DNA of 64,000 bases. Origin: Mycolicibacterium cosmeticum. Its GTDB lineage: Bacteria; Actinomycetota; Actinomycetes; Mycobacteriales; Mycobacteriaceae. Made by a program: the position numbers and the translations under genes. The notes below the pieces were generated by a model. That model saw nothing but the letters and a program-made list of their open reading frames with translations, was not told the origin of the DNA and did no database searches. The DNA lies in contig JACPVS010000024.1 in NCBI GenBank assembly GCA_016197365.1, positions 1 to 64,000 on the forward strand, read 5' to 3'. Of this stretch, positions 49,439-59,082 are shown in pieces. The number at the start of each line of letters is the position of its first letter. Position 1 is the first letter of the stretch.

Positions 49439-51745
49439 GTGGCGACTGACACTGCCCGACGCCCGTCGCTGCTTCCACCGCTGCGCACCGGCCGCGCGAA
49501 GGGAGTTGCCGGAGCTCTCGGTGGGATCGGTCTCTCGGTGTTCGTCGTCGCGATGCTCGTCGGGAAAGCAGCACTGCCCGCGGCCACGGCACCGCTCGGA
49601 CTCCTGGCCGTCGGCGCACTGGCATCCGGATGCGCATTCCGGGCGGCGCGTGCCGCATGCGGTGGGCAACGGTCGGCATGGGGCGTACTGGCCGTCGGAT
49701 TGAGCGGTTGGGTGCTCGGGGACGCAGTCTGGGCCGCCGCCGCCATCGCGGGTTCCGTCGGCGCGGTCAGCGGATGGTGCCTCGGGCTCGGCTACGCTCT
49801 GCTGCCCATCTCGGGACTGATCGCCGCGGTGCTGGTGCCGAGCACACCAGGCACGGGATTCGGTCTGCGCCTGCTGCTGGACGGCGTCCTGATCACCTCG
49901 TCCCTGCTGATGATCGCAGTGATCGCCGCGCGCCACTACGACATCAGCCTCGATATGCCGTGGGCGATGTCGATGCCGTTCACCGCGACGTATTTCGGCC
50001 TGGCCGTCGTCACGACGGTCGTCATCTCCAAGTCCGGTGCGGGCCAGCGGTGGTCACCCAGCCTGACGGCAACGGGCTTCTTCCTGCTGGGCACCGGCGG
50101 CGTGCTCTACGGACAGCTCGCCCGCAGCGGCGGCGACATCACGGTCCTGCCGGTCGTGGCGTGGGCCTGCGGCCTCTACGCGTTCGCTCTCGCCGCGACC
50201 ACCTCGCACCCCGGTCCCGCCATCGACACGGTCCGCCGTCCGGCGCCGTCACGCCTTCATCAATGGCTGCCCGTCGCGCCGTTGATCGTCGCCACCACCC
50301 TCGGCTCGCTGTACCTGTGGCCTGACTCCGACAATCAGATCGCCGTGTTCAGCATCGGATTGGTGATGGCGGCCACGGTGGTGGGACGCCAACTGCTTCT
50401 GCTCGACCACAACCGGCGACTGCTCCGCGCCACCACACCCGCGACGGGCCTGGCCACCCGACGGCGACTGGACGAGCATCTCAGGAACAGCGTCCGGCGC
50501 CATGCCGAGCGGGCCAGCCCCATCTGCGTGGTCATCATCGGGCTGAGCGACTTCGCGATGATCAAGTCGGCCGTCGGACCCGGGGTCTCCGAGGCGCTGC
50601 TTCACGAAGCCCGCGCGCGGGTCCTCGCCAATGCCGGGCCTGCGCGCACCGTGGCCCGCCTCAGCGAAGACACCCTCGCCATCGTGGTCGACGACACCTG
50701 CGACGCGGCAACCACTCTCGCGACCGATATCGTCGCCGCCTTCGACGAACCGCTGGGATTGTCGGGCAGGCCCGTGAACGTCCACGTCCGCTTCGGCCTG
50801 GCCTGCCCCGCCGCCGACGCGCTCGATCCCGTCACCGCCGACGGTCTGCTCGCGGACGCGCTGTCGGCACTTGAGGGCGCCCGCAGCGCCACCTCGACGG
50901 GCCAATCACTGTGTGCCACCGACCCGCCCGGCCACGAGTTGGCGGAGCCCAGGTGGCGCGGCGGCCTGGACCGCGTACGTTTCATCCACCAACTGCGCGT
51001 GGCGGTCGACAACGCCGACCTCACCCTGCTGTATCAACCCAAATTCGACCTGCGCACCCAGACGCTGTCCGGTGTCGAGGCCCTGCTGCGCTGGCCGCAC
51101 GACGAACTCGGCGTGCTCTCCCCCGCCGACTTCCTCCCGCTCGTCGGCGAACTCGGCCTTCTCGACGCGGTCACCGACATCGTGCTCCAGCGGGCCATCA
51201 GCGACGCCGCTTGGTGGAGCACCACCGGCCCCGCCATACCGGTGGCCGTGAACATGTCGGCGCCGACGTTGATCGACCCGGCACTGCCCCGGCGCATCAC
51301 GTCCCTGCTGGGCGCCCACCACGTCGCCGCGAGCACGCTGACCGTCGAGATCACCGAGGACCTGTTGATCAGCGACCTGGATCAGGCTCGCAGCGTGCTG
51401 CACAGGTTGCGGGAGTCCGGCGTGCGGGTCGCCATCGACGATTTCGGGAGCGGCTACGGATCGATGACGTATCTACGCGTGCTGCCCATCGACGACGTGA
51501 AGATCGACCGGCCGTTCGTCGCACCGATCGTGTACGACGTGCGCGCGGCCGCCATCGTCAAGGCCATGATCGAGCTGGCCGGTGAGCTGGGCATCGCGAC
51601 CACCGCGGAGGGTGTCGAAAACCAGGAGACCGCCGACAAACTGAAACTGCTGGGATGCGATTTCGTCCAGGGCAACTTCTTCAGCCGGCCGCTGTCGGCC
51701 GAGGACGTTCGGGCCACCTACCAGCCCCAGCAGCGCGACAGATAA
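49439..51745 (+). CDS. Membrane GGDEF(degenerate)-EAL protein, putative c-di-GMP phosphodiesterase
   Basis: N-terminal TMs; GGDEF position reads RLSEDTLAIVV; EAL domain GVEALLRWPHDELG...IDDFGSGYGSMTYL...TAEGVEN. Confidence 0.9.
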   Translation: MATDTARRPSLLPPLRTGRAKGVAGALGGIGLSVFVVAMLVGKAALPAATAPLGLLAVGALASGCAFRAARAACGGQRSAWGVLAVGLSGWVLGDAVWAAAAIAGSVGAVSGWCLGLGYALLPISGLIAAVLVPSTPGTGFGLRLLLDGVLITSSLLMIAVIAARHYDISLDMPWAMSMPFTATYFGLAVVTTVVISKSGAGQRWSPSLTATGFFLLGTGGVLYGQLARSGGDITVLPVVAWACGLYAFALAATTSHPGPAIDTVRRPAPSRLHQWLPVAPLIVATTLGSLYLWPDSDNQIAVFSIGLVMAATVVGRQLLLLDHNRRLLRATTPATGLATRRRLDEHLRNSVRRHAERASPICVVIIGLSDFAMIKSAVGPGVSEALLHEARARVLANAGPARTVARLSEDTLAIVVDDTCDAATTLATDIVAAFDEPLGLSGRPVNVHVRFGLACPAADALDPVTADGLLADALSALEGARSATSTGQSLCATDPPGHELAEPRWRGGLDRVRFIHQLRVAVDNADLTLLYQPKFDLRTQTLSGVEALLRWPHDELGVLSPADFLPLVGELGLLDAVTDIVLQRAISDAAWWSTTGPAIPVAVNMSAPTLIDPALPRRITSLLGAHHVAASTLTVEITEDLLISDLDQARSVLHRLRESGVRVAIDDFGSGYGSMTYLRVLPIDDVKIDRPFVAPIVYDVRAAAIVKAMIELAGELGIATTAEGVENQETADKLKLLGCDFVQGNFFSRPLSAEDVRATYQPQQRDR

Positions 51746-51829
51746 CCGTGCTCGATTCTGCTTAATGTGATTCGAAACTGGGTACTAGCGACTCGCACGT
51801 TGCCGTACTCCGAGAGAATCGAGCCTCAC

Positions 51830-52261
51830 ATGACTGTCGCCCAGATCGTTCGTGGTGTCCCTCTTGCCGCCGCCGTCGCAGGCGCCGTACTGCTCGGCGG
51901 CCTGACCGCGGGCTGCAGCTCGGACAAGGGCAGCGGTGATTCCACCTCCACCACCTCGACGACGACGGAGTCGACCACGGCCCCGACGACCACGGTCACC
52001 ACCACCATGGAGACACCGGCACCCTCGATGACCGAGACGGGCGCCCCCGGTGCCGGCGCAGGCCCGGGCGGTGCCACGGCAGGTGTACCCGGAGCCGGCG
52101 CAGGTGCCGGTCCGGGTGGCGCCACCGCAGGCGTGCCCGGGGCAGGAGCAGGTGCCGGTCCGGGTGGCGCCACCGCAGGCGTGCCCGGAGCAGGAGCCAG
52201 CGCCGGTCCCGGTGGCGCCGGCGCCTGTGCAGGTCCGGTCTGCGTCGGCACCGGCGGCTAA
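51830..52261 (+). CDS. Putative lipoprotein with S/T-rich linker and Gly/Ala/Pro tandem repeats
   Basis: MTVAQIVRGVPLAAAVAGAVLLGGLTAGC lipobox; S/T block; GAGAGAGPGGATAGVP repeats. Confidence 0.75.
   Translation: MTVAQIVRGVPLAAAVAGAVLLGGLTAGCSSDKGSGDSTSTTSTTTESTTAPTTTVTTTMETPAPSMTETGAPGAGAGPGGATAGVPGAGAGAGPGGATAGVPGAGAGAGPGGATAGVPGAGASAGPGGAGACAGPVCVGTGG
52047..52238 (+). repeat. 48-bp tandem repeat (16-aa unit, about 4 copies)
   Basis: caggtgccggtccgggtggcgccaccgcaggcgtgcccgg recurs at 52101 and 52149, with diverged flanking copies. Confidence 0.8.
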
Positions 52262-52265
52262 CCGG

Positions 52266-53672
52266 TCAGAGCCCGATGTACACCGATTTGGTGTTGAAGT
52301 AGGCCTCCAGGCCCTTTTTTCCGCGCTCGCCGCCCCAACCTGACTGCTTGTGCCCACAAATGGGCATGGACGGGTCGGCGGCGAGCGCGGAGTTCACCCA
52401 GATCTGGCCGCCGCGCAGCGCGTTCGCGACACGATGGGCACGGCTGAGGTTCTCGGTCCAGATCGCACCGGCCAAGCCGTATTCGGTGTCGTTTGCGGCC
52501 GCAACCGCCTCTTCCTCGTCGTCGAACGGGATCACCGAACCGACCGGCCCGAAGATCTCCTCCTTGATCAAACGCATGTCCGGCGTGGTGTTCGTGATGA
52601 TCGTGGCCTCGTAGAAGTAGCCCTTCCGATCCATCGGCTTTCCACCGGTGATCACCTCTGCACCGCCCGCCACCCCGTCGTTGACGATGCCCTCGACACG
52701 GGTGCGCTGCTTGGCGCTGATCAGCGGGCCGAGCACCGAGGTCGGATCCTCGTAGCCGCCCATCGGCAGCATCTGGGCGAATCCGGCGAGGCCCTCGACC
52801 ACCTGGTCGTAGATCTTGCGCTGGACGTAGATGCGTGACGTGCAGGAACAGTTCTGCCCCGAACCGGCCAGCAGCCCCATCGCCGCACCCATGATCGACT
52901 TCTCCAGGTTCGCGTCGTCGAACATGATCAGCGGCGACTTGCCGCCGAGTTCCAAGGTCAGGCGCTTCAGATTGCCCGCAGCGGCCGCGACGATCAGCCG
53001 GCCGACCTCCGTGGAACCGGTGAAAGCGATCTTGTCGACATCCGGGTGCGCCGTCAGCGCCGCACCGGTGGTCTCGCCGTAGCCGGTGATGACGTTGAGG
53101 ACGCCGTCGGGCAGGCCGGCCTCACGGAAGATCTCCTCAAGTTTCAGCGCCGAGAGCGGCGTCTCCTCGGCGGGCTTGAGCACCGCGCTGCAGCCCGCCG
53201 CCAGAGCCGGTGCCACCTTGAGCATGGCCACGAAGAAAGGGCCGTTCCACGGGATGATCAGGCCGACGACGCCGACGGGCTCCAGCTGGGTGAAGGTGTG
53301 GTACTCCTCGAAGTGGCCGAGCAGGCCGTCGGAGACCAGGTTGGCCGACTCCCCATGGATCTTGCCGACCCAGCCCGCGTAGTAGATCAGCATCTCGTTG
53401 GCGACCTTGATGATCTGCTGCGCGGCGATCGCGTTCATGCCGTTGTCGCGGGCTTCGATCTCGGCCAGTTCCTCGGTGCGGCGCTTGATGATCTCGGCGG
53501 CCTTGAACAGGACCTCGGCCCGATGCGCGGCGGGCAGCCTGCGCCACACACCCGACTCGAAGGTTTCGCGTGCCCTCGCCACCGCCGCGTCGACGGCGGC
53601 CTGGTCGGAATCGGGGACCTCGGCGATCTGCTCCTCGCTGGAGGGGTCATACACCGCAATGGTGGTACTCAA
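52266..53672 (-). CDS. Aldehyde dehydrogenase
   Basis: FTGSTEVGR; LELGGKSPLIMFDDANL; GQNCSCTSRIYVQ. Confidence 0.95.
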   Translation of the reverse strand: MSTTIAVYDPSSEEQIAEVPDSDQAAVDAAVARARETFESGVWRRLPAAHRAEVLFKAAEIIKRRTEELAEIEARDNGMNAIAAQQIIKVANEMLIYYAGWVGKIHGESANLVSDGLLGHFEEYHTFTQLEPVGVVGLIIPWNGPFFVAMLKVAPALAAGCSAVLKPAEETPLSALKLEEIFREAGLPDGVLNVITGYGETTGAALTAHPDVDKIAFTGSTEVGRLIVAAAAGNLKRLTLELGGKSPLIMFDDANLEKSIMGAAMGLLAGSGQNCSCTSRIYVQRKIYDQVVEGLAGFAQMLPMGGYEDPTSVLGPLISAKQRTRVEGIVNDGVAGGAEVITGGKPMDRKGYFYEATIITNTTPDMRLIKEEIFGPVGSVIPFDDEEEAVAAANDTEYGLAGAIWTENLSRAHRVANALRGGQIWVNSALAADPSMPICGHKQSGWGGERGKKGLEAYFNTKSVYIGL

Positions 53673-53961
53673 CGTCCGTCATCCTTTCGCCGGGCCGCTC
53701 AACGATCCGCGGGCCCTGATGGGCAAACCACGGCGAGCTTATGCGCGTAAGCAGCGGGCGTCCAGAGCCGAGTGGGTATTGCGGTGCCGACGGGACGTCG
53801 AGCGTGCCCCCAGAGCGCGATTGCGCGGGCACTCGCGATCCAGGTGCACGCTGGCGGGTATCGCTACTCGACGCCGAGGTCGTTGCGTGGGAGGCCCTTG
53901 TGCCGCGACCATGCTCCACAATCGATACTCACAAAACGTGCGGCCGGAGCGTCTACTCAGT

Positions 53962-54438
53962 GTGACAGTCAAACAGCCCTTCCAAGCGGTGGTCGCCGAT
54001 CACGGCGCCACGGTGTTGCGAGTCTGTCGGGTGATAGTCGGACCCGTGGATGCCGACGACGCGTGGTCAGAGACCTTCCTGTCCGCGCTGAAGGCCTACC
54101 CGGACCTACCTGCCGACGCGAACGTCGAAGCCTGGTTGGTGACGATCGCCCACCGCAAGGCGGTCGACATCATCCGCCTCCGGACACGCCACGCCGTCCC
54201 CACCGACGACCTCCCGGACCGACCCACCGCAACGCGCGACGACGACCGCAGCGATCTCCTGGACGCGCTGAATCGCCTGTCGCCCAAGCAGAAACACGCC
54301 GTGGCCTACCACTACCTGGCCGGCCTGCCGTACGCCGAGATCGCACACATCACCGGCAGCAGCCCCGACGCCACCCGGCGCGCGGCGGCCGACGGTATCG
54401 CGGTGCTGCGACGCACCTTCACGAAAGGACACCACTGA
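53962..54438 (+). CDS. RNA polymerase sigma factor, ECF family
   Basis: DADDAWSETFLSALKAYPDLPADANVEAWLVTIAHRKAVDIIR; LPYAEIAHITGSSPDATRRAAADGIAVLRR. Confidence 0.85.
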   Translation: MTVKQPFQAVVADHGATVLRVCRVIVGPVDADDAWSETFLSALKAYPDLPADANVEAWLVTIAHRKAVDIIRLRTRHAVPTDDLPDRPTATRDDDRSDLLDALNRLSPKQKHAVAYHYLAGLPYAEIAHITGSSPDATRRAAADGIAVLRRTFTKGHH

Positions 54439-55043
54439 TGACCACCGACCCGATCCTCGATCTCGCCCGGACCACCGCCCCCGGCGCGGGTGACCTTGCC
54501 GCGCTGCAGGCCCGGCTTGCAGCCGACGCGCACCGCGACGGTGTCCTCGACATCGCCTACCGCGTCGTCGACAGCCCCGTCGGGCCACTCCTGATCGCTG
54601 CCACCGACCAGGGCCTGCTGCGCGTCGCGTTCGCCAACGAGGGCCACGACGCCGTCCTGCAGCAGCTGGCCGACAAGGTCAGCCCACGGATCCTGCTGGC
54701 GCCCGAGCGCCTCGACGCCGCAGCGCACGCCCTCGACGAGTACTTCGCCGGCACCCGGCGCCACTTCGACCTGCCGCTGGACTGGCGGTTGTCCGCAGGC
54801 TTCCGCAACACCGTGCTGCGCCATCTCCCCGACATCGGGTACGGGCACACCGCCAGTTATGCGGCGGTCGCCGCGTTGGCAGGCAATCCGAAGGCCGTCC
54901 GCGCCGTCGGCACCGCCTGCGCGACCAACCCGCTGCCGGTCGTCGTGCCGTGTCACCGCGTCGTCCGCAGCGACGGCACCATGGGCGGCTACCTGGGAGG
55001 TGCCGAGGCCAAGCGACTGTTGCTCGACCTGGAAGCCGCGTGA
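54438..55043 (+). CDS. ogt: Methylated-DNA--protein-cysteine methyltransferase
   Basis: PVVVPCHRVVRSDGTMGGYLGG active site; ATG overlaps sigma stop (TGATG). Confidence 0.93.
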   Translation: MTTDPILDLARTTAPGAGDLAALQARLAADAHRDGVLDIAYRVVDSPVGPLLIAATDQGLLRVAFANEGHDAVLQQLADKVSPRILLAPERLDAAAHALDEYFAGTRRHFDLPLDWRLSAGFRNTVLRHLPDIGYGHTASYAAVAALAGNPKAVRAVGTACATNPLPVVVPCHRVVRSDGTMGGYLGGAEAKRLLLDLEAA

Positions 55044-55729
55044 TGACCGCCGACTGGGAGCACTTGGCCGACGAGCTGAACAACGTCGGCGCCGCCCCCC
55101 TCGGCCCGCTGGTGTCGGCGGCCGAGGCTGCCGCCATCGCCGCGCTCTACGACGACGAGGTGCGGTTCCGCTCCACGATCGACATGCAGCGCTACCGCTT
55201 CGGACAGGGTCAGTACCGCTATTTCGGCAGGCCCTACCCGACCGTCCTCGACGATCTCAAGCACGCGCTCTACCCGCGACTGCTGCCGATCGCACGCGAC
55301 TGGTGGTCCAAACTCGGCCGGGACGCCCCGTGGCCGGACAGTCTCGATGACTGGCTGCGCATGTGTCACGATGCGGGGCAACCGAAATCGACGGCGATCC
55401 TGTTGAAGTATGGTCCGGGAGACTGGAACGCCCTGCACCGAGATCTGTACGGAGAGCTGATCTTTCCGCTACAAGTGGTGATCAGTCTGAGCGCGCCCGG
55501 CGTCGACCACACCGGCGGGGAGTTCCTGCTTTATGAACAGCGGCCACGCGCGCAATCGCGGGGCACCTCGATCGTCATCCCGCACGGCCACGGTCTGGTG
55601 TTCACCACCCGCGAGCGTCCGGTCGCCTCGCAGCGCGGATGGTCGGCGGCGCCGATCCGTCACGGCGTATCCACCGTGCGGTCGGGCACCCGGTTCAGCC
55701 TCGGGCTGGTCTTCCACGACGCGGCATGA
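55043..55729 (+). CDS. 2OG-Fe(II) oxygenase (COG3826/PF09859-like)
   Basis: NALHRDLYGELIFPLQVVISL HxD; IPHGHGLVFTTRERP; TGATG overlap with ogt. Confidence 0.85.
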   Translation: MTADWEHLADELNNVGAAPLGPLVSAAEAAAIAALYDDEVRFRSTIDMQRYRFGQGQYRYFGRPYPTVLDDLKHALYPRLLPIARDWWSKLGRDAPWPDSLDDWLRMCHDAGQPKSTAILLKYGPGDWNALHRDLYGELIFPLQVVISLSAPGVDHTGGEFLLYEQRPRAQSRGTSIVIPHGHGLVFTTRERPVASQRGWSAAPIRHGVSTVRSGTRFSLGLVFHDAA

Positions 55730-55983
55730 AGTCTTACCGCCTGCTCGGTGCGGACGGCCGGCCATACACCAGCCCGGCGCCGGGCACCCTCGGTGGGCAC
55801 CGCCGCGGAAAGCTCTACGGGCGGTTGGACTGTCCGTCGGCGCTGCGCACGCTGGCTGCGGGCGGCTATGTGGCGCAGCGGGTGTTCTTCGCCGACGAAC
55901 CGACCGCCGTCGCCGCCGGATACCGGCCCTGCGCAGTATGCCTGCCTGCGGCCTATCGGCGGTGGAAGGCGCGCGGCGGCTGA
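55726..55983 (+). CDS. Stand-alone Ada-type metal-binding domain protein
   Basis: GRLDCPSALRTLAAGGYVAQRVFFADEPTAVAAGYRPCAVCLPA; ATGA overlap. Confidence 0.8.
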   Translation: MKSYRLLGADGRPYTSPAPGTLGGHRRGKLYGRLDCPSALRTLAAGGYVAQRVFFADEPTAVAAGYRPCAVCLPAAYRRWKARGG

Positions 55984-57035
55984 TCGCCGACCGCCATCAG
56001 CAGATCCTCGTAGGCCTGCACCGTCCGGTCGTTGCCGAGCCGAACCCGTGCGCATCGGCCGACCTCACCCCTGTCGGCCCGCGTCACGGTGGCGATCGCC
56101 GTTGCGAGCCGGTCGACCTCGCCGGGACCGGCATCTACCAGCGTGCCCCCGGGCGGGGTGACCACTTCGGGTAGACCGCCTCGGCGCAGTCCCGCCACGG
56201 GTGTGCCCGTCATCTGAGATTCCGCAGCCACCAGACAGAACGGCTCCTCCCAGCGGGGCGTCACCAAGGTCGCCGCGCTCTCCCCGTAAAAAGAGGCCAG
56301 TTCCGTATCCGTCAGTGCACCAACATATTCGGCACCGCGGCCGAGCATCGGCCGGATGACGTGATCGAACCACGCCGGATCACTGATCGGGCCCGCCAAC
56401 CGCAATGGGATTCCGGCGACGGCCGCAGCCTGCACCGCAAGGTCCGCTCCCTTCTCCGGGGTCAGCCGGCCCACCCAGGCCAGTACACCTCCGCCGGGTC
56501 CCGCCGGAAAGCGGTCGCCGTCCACCCCGTTGTGGATGACGTGCACGGCCGGCAGTGTCTCCCATTGCCTGCGCAGAGCCGCACTGACCGCGACCAGGTG
56601 GGCCGACTCGCCGGCCAGCCACGCCCCGATCTCCATCCAGGGGAACGGCGGTGTGTGCAGTGTCGTGACCATCGGCGTGCGCATCGCCGAACTCGCCGCC
56701 AGCGGAAGTTGATGCAGGCTCTGGTTCACCACCGCATCGATGTCGTTGCGGCCCAACAGGTCACGGACCACGCCGAGGTACGCGACTTGATCCCGGAGGA
56801 ACTCGGGTTCGGGCATGTTCGGGTCGCCGGAGGCGATCGTCGACAACGCCGGGGTCTCCGCCAACTCGTGTAGTCGATCGGCCAGCGCCACATCCGTGCC
56901 GGCCCGCGCCCACAATTCGACGTGATGTCCGCGGCCGCGAAAGCCGCGTACCAGGTCAGCGGTGAAGCGTTCCTGACCGCCGGCGTAGGGTTCGGCGATC
57001 GGGTACCGTGCAGTGCCGATCACCGCGATCCGCAT
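55953..57035 (-). CDS. Glycosyltransferase family 4
   Basis: MRIAVIGTARYPIAEPYAGGQERFTADLVRGFRGRGHHVELWAR; VGRLTPEKGADLAVQAA. Confidence 0.93.
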   Translation of the reverse strand: MRIAVIGTARYPIAEPYAGGQERFTADLVRGFRGRGHHVELWARAGTDVALADRLHELAETPALSTIASGDPNMPEPEFLRDQVAYLGVVRDLLGRNDIDAVVNQSLHQLPLAASSAMRTPMVTTLHTPPFPWMEIGAWLAGESAHLVAVSAALRRQWETLPAVHVIHNGVDGDRFPAGPGGGVLAWVGRLTPEKGADLAVQAAAVAGIPLRLAGPISDPAWFDHVIRPMLGRGAEYVGALTDTELASFYGESAATLVTPRWEEPFCLVAAESQMTGTPVAGLRRGGLPEVVTPPGGTLVDAGPGEVDRLATAIATVTRADRGEVGRCARVRLGNDRTVQAYEDLLMAVGDQPPRAFHRR

Positions 57036-57733
57036 CACATGGCCTCCAGCGCAGCAACATACGATGCGAAGCCGCCCTCCACGCGCGACAGTTGCCGGCC
57101 GGAGGTCTGGACAGTGGTCTGATGGGTGGCCACCCACCTCGTCGTGACCTGCTGGATACGCGCGACCAGGTCGACGTCTTCCTCACTTCGGGTGTCGCGG
57201 AAACCCCCGGCGCTCGAATAGACGCCGGCACGGAAACCCAGATTCGCGCCGTGCACGTGGTGGTGGTTCTCGCCGAGCTGGTAGCGCTTGCGCCACAGTT
57301 GGTAGACCCGCGGGCTGACGTCCATGGGCGTGACGGTCCCGATGACGGCGTCCAGGCCCGAGTTGGCCAGTGCCACCTGACGTTCCAACCAGGTGGGGTC
57401 CACCACGGTGTCGGCATCGGTGTTGGCGATCCACAACTGCTCCTGCACCACTCCGGCTTGCGCCGCGCGCGAGATCGCATCGGTGATACCCGTTCGTCGT
57501 GTGGTGCCCACACACCCGGCTTGGACGGAGAGCGCGCGCACACCGAACCCGCGGACCACGGCGGCGGTGCTGTCGGTACAGCAGTCCAGCACCACCGTGA
57601 TGCCGCAGGACACCTCGGGACGGCGCTCCACGAGGTGCTCGGCGGCAGCGCACACACTGCGCAGGCACGCGGCGATCCGGCCCTGTTCGTTGTTCGCCGG
57701 TATGACGACCTCGACGTGCCGGATGGTGCTCAT
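57035..57733 (-). CDS. Glycosyltransferase family 2
   Basis: VEVVIPANNEQGRIAACLRSV; NTDADTVVDPTWLERQV. Confidence 0.92.
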   Translation of the reverse strand: MSTIRHVEVVIPANNEQGRIAACLRSVCAAAEHLVERRPEVSCGITVVLDCCTDSTAAVVRGFGVRALSVQAGCVGTTRRTGITDAISRAAQAGVVQEQLWIANTDADTVVDPTWLERQVALANSGLDAVIGTVTPMDVSPRVYQLWRKRYQLGENHHHVHGANLGFRAGVYSSAGGFRDTRSEEDVDLVARIQQVTTRWVATHQTTVQTSGRQLSRVEGGFASYVAALEAM

Positions 57734-59082
57734 GGCCGGCCGCGATATTCGTCGTAGACGGAAACGGGCCGGCCCCACACCTCGACGAGCAGGTCGGCAT
57801 CTTCGTACCGGGCCCGCAGTGGCAGGTCGAACAGCGCCGCGGCTTGTGCATGCACCGCCGCACCGTCCAGAGGGGTGTCGGTGACCGGGCCACGCCAGTG
57901 CGCCAGCACGATCTCGCCGTGCTCCCGCACCAGGCGCCGCGCGGCCCGCAGCGTGGCCAGCAATTCCTCGCCATGGAGGAAATAGCCGATCTCGGAAAGG
58001 ATGACGACGTCGAATGGTGTGCTGGGCAGGTCGGCCGGTGCGGCGCCGAGTATCCACCGCACCCGGTCCGACCGTGTCCGGGCCACCGCCAGGGCCCGCG
58101 GACTGGCGTCCATGGCGACCACCTCGTCCGCGCGAGCGGCGAGCATCTCAGTGAGTTGACCGGTGGCACAACCCACCTCGAGGATATCGGCGTAGCGGTC
58201 TCGGCCCAGGCACGCGAGCACGACGGCGAACCTCCGCCGTTCGTAGGCGAAATCGTCGAGATGCCACGGATCGTCGCCACCCGAATCGAACATGGCATCG
58301 AAAGGCTGCGCGATGGTGTCTCGCGGCCGGCCGGAGTCGATGAATGCACCGACCCGTGCGGCCAGGTCCGGTGCCGCCGGAATCAACACCGTCTCGACCA
58401 CGCGGTACGCGCGGTTCAGCACGGCCGACCCCACGATCGGGAATCCGTCGGCGGCGACCAGTTGTGTGGTGTAGCAGTCGATCGCCGAGGATTTCGCGCG
58501 CAGGCCCCGCAGGCTCGGCGTGAGGACCCGCACCCTCGACCACTCCATGTCATCGGGTGTCGCCCAGTGCCACAGCCAGATCGGATAGTTGAGCAGGATG
58601 GCCGACTGCCGGCGGGCAACGGATTCGGCGGCCCGCGCGACGGCGTCGTGGTCGGCGTGCCCGTCGGTCTCGACGGGCACGAACAGCAGAGTGTGTTCGT
58701 CGACCAGTGGTATCAACCGTCGGCACAACTGGTCGGCCATCCGGTCCAGGGCGCCGTCGGGCAGGTCCCACCACACCGCCGAAATGCCCGGACCGAGCAC
58801 GGCCAGAGCCCGATCGCCTTCGGCGCGACGCGGATCCGCCGCACCGCCGTGCGTGACGAATACGACCGTGGCGTCGACGCCGCGCGCGTGCAGATCGGCC
58901 AGGGTCGCGCCCAGCGCCAAGGTTTCATCGTCGGGGTGCGGCGCCACCACGACGACGCGGGAACAGCACGCCAACACAGCATCCAGATCCAACCGGGGCA
59001 CCTGGTCCCACGCAGCGTCGAGCAACCAGGCCGGTTCGCTGGTGCCCACATCGCGGTGACTGAACGAGCGAGCCTCAGCCAC
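57730..59082 (-). CDS. PIG-L deacetylase / SAM methyltransferase fusion
   Basis: VVVVAPHPDDETLALGATLADLHARG (PIG-L) followed by ILEVGCATGQLTEMLAARADEVVAMDASPRAL (SAM-MT). Confidence 0.92.
   Translation of the reverse strand: MAEARSFSHRDVGTSEPAWLLDAAWDQVPRLDLDAVLACCSRVVVVAPHPDDETLALGATLADLHARGVDATVVFVTHGGAADPRRAEGDRALAVLGPGISAVWWDLPDGALDRMADQLCRRLIPLVDEHTLLFVPVETDGHADHDAVARAAESVARRQSAILLNYPIWLWHWATPDDMEWSRVRVLTPSLRGLRAKSSAIDCYTTQLVAADGFPIVGSAVLNRAYRVVETVLIPAAPDLAARVGAFIDSGRPRDTIAQPFDAMFDSGGDDPWHLDDFAYERRRFAVVLACLGRDRYADILEVGCATGQLTEMLAARADEVVAMDASPRALAVARTRSDRVRWILGAAPADLPSTPFDVVILSEIGYFLHGEELLATLRAARRLVREHGEIVLAHWRGPVTDTPLDGAAVHAQAAALFDLPLRARYEDADLLVEVWGRPVSVYDEYRGRP

Noticed and set aside
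52047-52238. Possible CRISPR-like direct repeats
   Set aside because: Repeats are contiguous, in frame and coding; there are no unique spacers or cas genes.
51785-52357. Minus-strand ORFs over the repeat-containing lipoprotein gene
   Set aside because: Low-complexity reflections of the repeat; only the plus frame has a signal peptide, lipobox and sensible start.
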